Source of the DNA: Prolixibacteraceae bacterium
Lineage (GTDB): Bacteria; Bacteroidota; Bacteroidia; Bacteroidales; Prolixibacteraceae
Length of the DNA: 8,315 nucleotides
Assembly (NCBI GenBank): GCA_016930735.1
Contig: JAFGGF010000192.1
Location: forward strand, 1 to 8,315
Direction of reading: 5' to 3'
Part shown: piece by piece, positions 7,201-8,315 of the stretch
Layout: every line of letters starts with the position of its first letter
How positions within the stretch are numbered: the first letter of the stretch is position 1
Position numbers and translations under genes: made by a program
The notes under the pieces: model-generated
Told to the model about the DNA's origin: nothing
Databases searched by the model: none
Seen by the model: only the letters and a program-made list of their open reading frames with translations

Positions 7201-8185
7201 CGAATTCATAAATACCTTCAGTATATGAAGTGAACCATAAATTACCTTTTTTATCTTCTATAATTGCCTGAATGATATTACATAATCCTTCTTTTTTAGT
7301 ATAGTGTGTAAAGTTTTCCCCGTCAAACTTTGTTGCACCTCCGTTGTTTGTGCCAAACCATATATTTCCTTTGCTGTCTTCAAATAAACAAAGTATCTGA
7401 TTATTGGTCAGTCCTTCATTTTCAGTAAAATGGGTGATTGTTTTGCCGTTGTATTTACATACTCCACCACCTTCAGTCCCGAACCATATATTTCCTTTGC
7501 TGTCTTCAAGCATACACCATACACTGTTGCTGCTTAATCCCTCGTTCACTGTAAAGTTCAGAAATGATTCTCCATTATACATACTGACACCTCCGCCTTT
7601 TGTGCCTAACCAAATATTTCCACGTTTATCTTTAAGCAGTGATAAAACATAAGCCGAGTTTAATCCCTGCTCAACATCAAAATATCTGATATCAATAATT
7701 GCATTGTCTTTACGTTTGGCAGGTTGGGCATTAACCGGTATAGGTTGAAATAAAGGCAATATTTTCCCTTTAGCAGGCAATTGTACTCCTGTTTGGACTA
7801 CTTCACCGGTTGAGTTTCTCATTATAAAAGAGGATGTATCTGTTCCTGGTCTGAATATTTTTAACCCGGATTTTAATATTTCTGTTTTTTTCAGTCTGTC
7901 CGGGACTTTTTGAGTTTTTACTTTTAAGGGTATATTAACCGGCTTTTTTAAATGAATCAGGCTTGGGAGGGCAGGAATTTCAGGATTGGCAAAAGAATCA
8001 AGCGGAAGGGCAACTCCGGTTTTAATGGTGTCTCCGAACGAATTAATTATTAATGCTTTACTTTCCGGAAATGTATTGGTGTTATTTTTCAGAGCTGGAT
8101 TTTCTGTAATATCTTTGTTATGATTACTACATGAACCAACAATGATTATAAGCGCTATTATTTTTATAATTCTTTTCAGGGCCAA
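4202..8185 (-). CDS. Hybrid sensor histidine kinase: lipobox, 14-blade propellers, Y_Y_Y, HisKA, HATPase_c, receiver
   Basis: Membrane sensor expected to autophosphorylate and pass the phosphate to its own receiver. Residues 1-19 look like a lipoprotein signal (KRIIKIIALIIIVGSC; lipobox VGS-C19). Residues 20-165 are a proline-rich extension containing the motif NS-x-G-[DE]-x3-TGV-x-LP twice (48-61 and 124-137). Blade motifs of the IWFGT kind begin at 191, 233, 275, 316, 358, 400, 441, 483, 524, 564, 607, 649, 691 and 749: 14 blades, almost all 40-43 residues apart. Then come Y_Y_Y (about 825-890, ending ISPPWW), one membrane helix (about 899-917), a coiled linker (922-950), and HisKA with H961 in SHEIRTPLN. 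HATPase_c has N1081, DTGIGI at 1112-1117 and GVGIGL at 1142-1147. The receiver (1202-1318) has acidic E1208/D1209/D1210, phospho-acceptor D1253 in LMDLNMPEMNG, T1281 and K1303. The protein ends there without an AraC domain. The start is TTG (8185-8183): an in-frame stop lies at 8194-8192, no ATG occurs before codon 122, and only this start keeps the signal sequence. Ligand unknown. Confidence 0.93.
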   Translation of the reverse strand: MALKRIIKIIALIIIVGSCSNHNKDITENPALKNNTNTFPESKALIINSFGDTIKTGVALPLDSFANPEIPALPSLIHLKKPVNIPLKVKTQKVPDRLKKTEILKSGLKIFRPGTDTSSFIMRNSTGEVVQTGVQLPAKGKILPLFQPIPVNAQPAKRKDNAIIDIRYFDVEQGLNSAYVLSLLKDKRGNIWLGTKGGGVSMYNGESFLNFTVNEGLSSNSVWCMLEDSKGNIWFGTEGGGVCKYNGKTITHFTENEGLTNNQILCLFEDSKGNIWFGTNNGGATKFDGENFTHYTKKEGLCNIIQAIIEDKKGNLWFTSYTEGIYEFDGKSFTQYTEKDGLGNNSVMPVLEDTHGNLWFGTWGSGLIKYDGENFTRYTENEGLCYNFINSLAEDKKGNIWIGTWEGLSKFDGSHFTNYTEEDGLSYNDVRSILIDNHGVLWLGTWGGGLNIFNPDNFTVYTETSGLSEAHIFSITEDSAKYLWFGSWNGLSRFDGSIFSHYTQSQGLKGTSVYAVFIDSKENIWFGNETGGINRLNNEKITYYPYFEKLNNKINSIAEDPKGNLWFAFERDGLCRFDGSSFTQYNEKTGFPENEVNVIFCDGKGNIWVGTEGGGLIQISDQHITFISSNEGLSDNKVTTIFEDSNQNFWIGTRNGGLNLFDGQSFSSITTSEELVSNSIRSFSEDRNNNLWIGTEIGLNLIKNISAEKIRNIQDWKANLKVLNFGIPDGLTSTEFYLNSNLTDSKNNIWFGTGKSLACLNLNNFRIPDIKPTIQLNRIEINEQFYDFQNINSENRKKFQNVIPFSNYPGSLKITNHENHLTFYFSAFDPNPLNQVKYSYKIEDLNKEWSIPSTEDKADYRTLPFGNHIFMVRAIGKSQIWSDPIVYYFSISPPWWNTTYAKIAYALILISLFIGLIRLRTNNLHKKQIQLRKQIDERNQQVIKATESDRLKSAFLATMSHEIRTPLNAIIGFSELININMPVEEIVNFSQIINSSGIHLLSIVEDIFDISLIESGQIKLTIENVNLKIIYESVYSIIQEEKKRINKENIEVRLVYPENKDLHVESDLSKLKQILINLLKNALKYTEKGYIEFGYKIENPNGKPYILCYVKDTGIGIPENKKDLIFEIFRQVDDSNTRAYGGVGIGLSISKKLTEILGGKIWVESEINKGSTFFFTIPLNSNVIIVEPTENIVEKNKTLQDITILIAEDDFISYNFLKIILERYGINTVLAKNGREAVEICSEDPTIELVLMDLNMPEMNGYLATEEIKKIRPGLPIIAQTAYAIKGDLQKALDAGCDDYISKPTKRELLIEKIKKSLNIMDEPENW
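6077..7681 (-). repeat. Tandem 42-codon propeller repeats, blades 1-13 of the hybrid kinase
   Basis: Coding tandem repeat covering residues about 169-703 of the hybrid kinase. The unit reads roughly EGL-S-x-N-x-V, a short hydrophobic strand, EDSKGNIWFGT, GGG, then KFDG-x-x-FTHYTEN. Steps between successive W-x-G-T motifs are 42, 42, 41, 42, 42, 41, 42, 41, 40, 43, 42 and 42 residues. The fourteenth blade (IWFGT at 749-753) is set apart by 58 residues and carries DGLTSTEF, comparable to DGLQSNEF before the last blade of the other kinase. Each unit should form one four-stranded blade. The strongest unit-to-unit similarity is in blades 1-6. Confidence 0.9.
7356..7509 (-). repeat. Pair of identical 28-bp direct repeats inside blades 2 and 3
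   Basis: Bases 7356-7383 and 7482-7509 are identical over 28 bp and lie exactly 126 bp (42 codons) apart. They encode the EDSKGNIWFGT strand-turn motif at residues 227-237 and 269-279 of the hybrid kinase. Identity extends over synonymous positions, whereas most other blades encode the same motif with different codons. This suggests a recent duplication or gene conversion between neighbouring blades. Confidence 0.85.
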
Positions 8186-8315
8186 TATTTTTTAATATGT
8201 TAATGCCAATGATTAATTAAAGTTATCATTTTAAATCAAAAAATTTGCATCCTTATAAAAGGAATTATTGGTATTATGGGTTTTCTGTTGTAATATCCGG
8301 CTCTTTTCCGAACCA
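8186..8315. other. Upstream region of the hybrid kinase gene; no gene assigned
   Basis: The first 88 bases upstream of the TTG start are AT-rich and hold no Shine-Dalgarno site and no good match to TAnnTTTG on the minus strand. A short hairpin (TCCTT/AAGGA on the minus strand, around 8250-8263) is followed at a distance by six T; it is too weak to call a terminator. The last 42 bases (8274-8315) could be the end of a minus-strand gene reading WFGKEPDITTENP then stop, but the other two minus-strand frames are also open to the window edge, so I do not assign it. Confidence 0.4.

Noticed and set aside
7404..7652. Plus-strand open frame of 82 codons with a repetitive, proline-rich product
   Set aside because: It is the complement of the hybrid kinase propeller repeats; its repetitive look is a by-product of the 42-codon coding repeat.
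6077..7681. Repeat array considered as CRISPR or other non-coding repeats
   Set aside because: The 126-bp period is a multiple of three, the frame is open throughout, and the units translate to propeller blades.
8200..8229. A 9-codon upstream reading frame (MITLINHWH) before the hybrid kinase
   Set aside because: It has no ribosome binding site, is very short and sits in AT-rich DNA; nothing suggests it is translated or acts as a leader.
8250..8263. Hairpin TCCTT/AAGGA as a terminator on the minus strand
   Set aside because: The stem is only 5 bp and AT-rich, and the T-run begins several bases after it.
8274..8315. Possible 3' end of an upstream minus-strand gene reading WFGKEPDITTENP then stop
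   Set aside because: Only 13 codons, and all three minus-strand frames are open to the window edge, so the frame cannot be chosen. The initial WFG resembles a propeller motif but is too short to mean anything.

Overview
The window looks like a piece of chromosome from a member of the Bacteroidota. It is AT-rich, none of the three genes has a recognisable Shine-Dalgarno site, and two of the three are giant membrane sensor kinases with two beta-propellers, a Y_Y_Y domain and a histidine kinase. That architecture is typical of the phylum. I cannot name the genus from sequence alone.

Layout: (1) 1-716, minus strand: the first 238 codons of a phosphoenolpyruvate carboxylase gene (ppc), cut by the window edge. 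(2) 717-931: a 215-bp AT-rich divergent intergenic region that must serve ppc and the next gene. (3) 932-4159, plus strand: a 1075-residue propeller sensor histidine kinase with a signal peptide, 14 propeller blades, Y_Y_Y, one membrane helix, HisKA and HATPase_c, but no receiver and no DNA-binding domain. (4) 4160-4201: a 42-bp convergent spacer without a clear terminator. (5) 4202-8185, minus strand: a 1327-residue hybrid sensor kinase with a probable lipoprotein signal, an unusual duplicated N-terminal segment, 14 very regular propeller blades, Y_Y_Y, one membrane helix, HisKA, HATPase_c and a C-terminal receiver. It starts at TTG. (6) 8186-8315: upstream region of that gene, possibly touching the end of another gene.

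How the genes may relate: both kinases have the residues needed for autophosphorylation. Neither carries an AraC/HTH output domain, so neither is a complete one-protein regulator, and the DNA-binding partner lies outside the window. No susC/susD pair, glycoside hydrolase, mobile element, RNA gene or CRISPR array is visible. ppc is a central-metabolism (anaplerotic) gene, and its proximity to the sensors is not evidence of a shared function.

I see no clearly new system. The most notable points are the second kinase's likely double membrane anchoring (lipid plus helix), its duplicated N-terminal motif, and its near-clockwork 42-residue propeller repeats, two of which still share a 28-bp identical DNA stretch.
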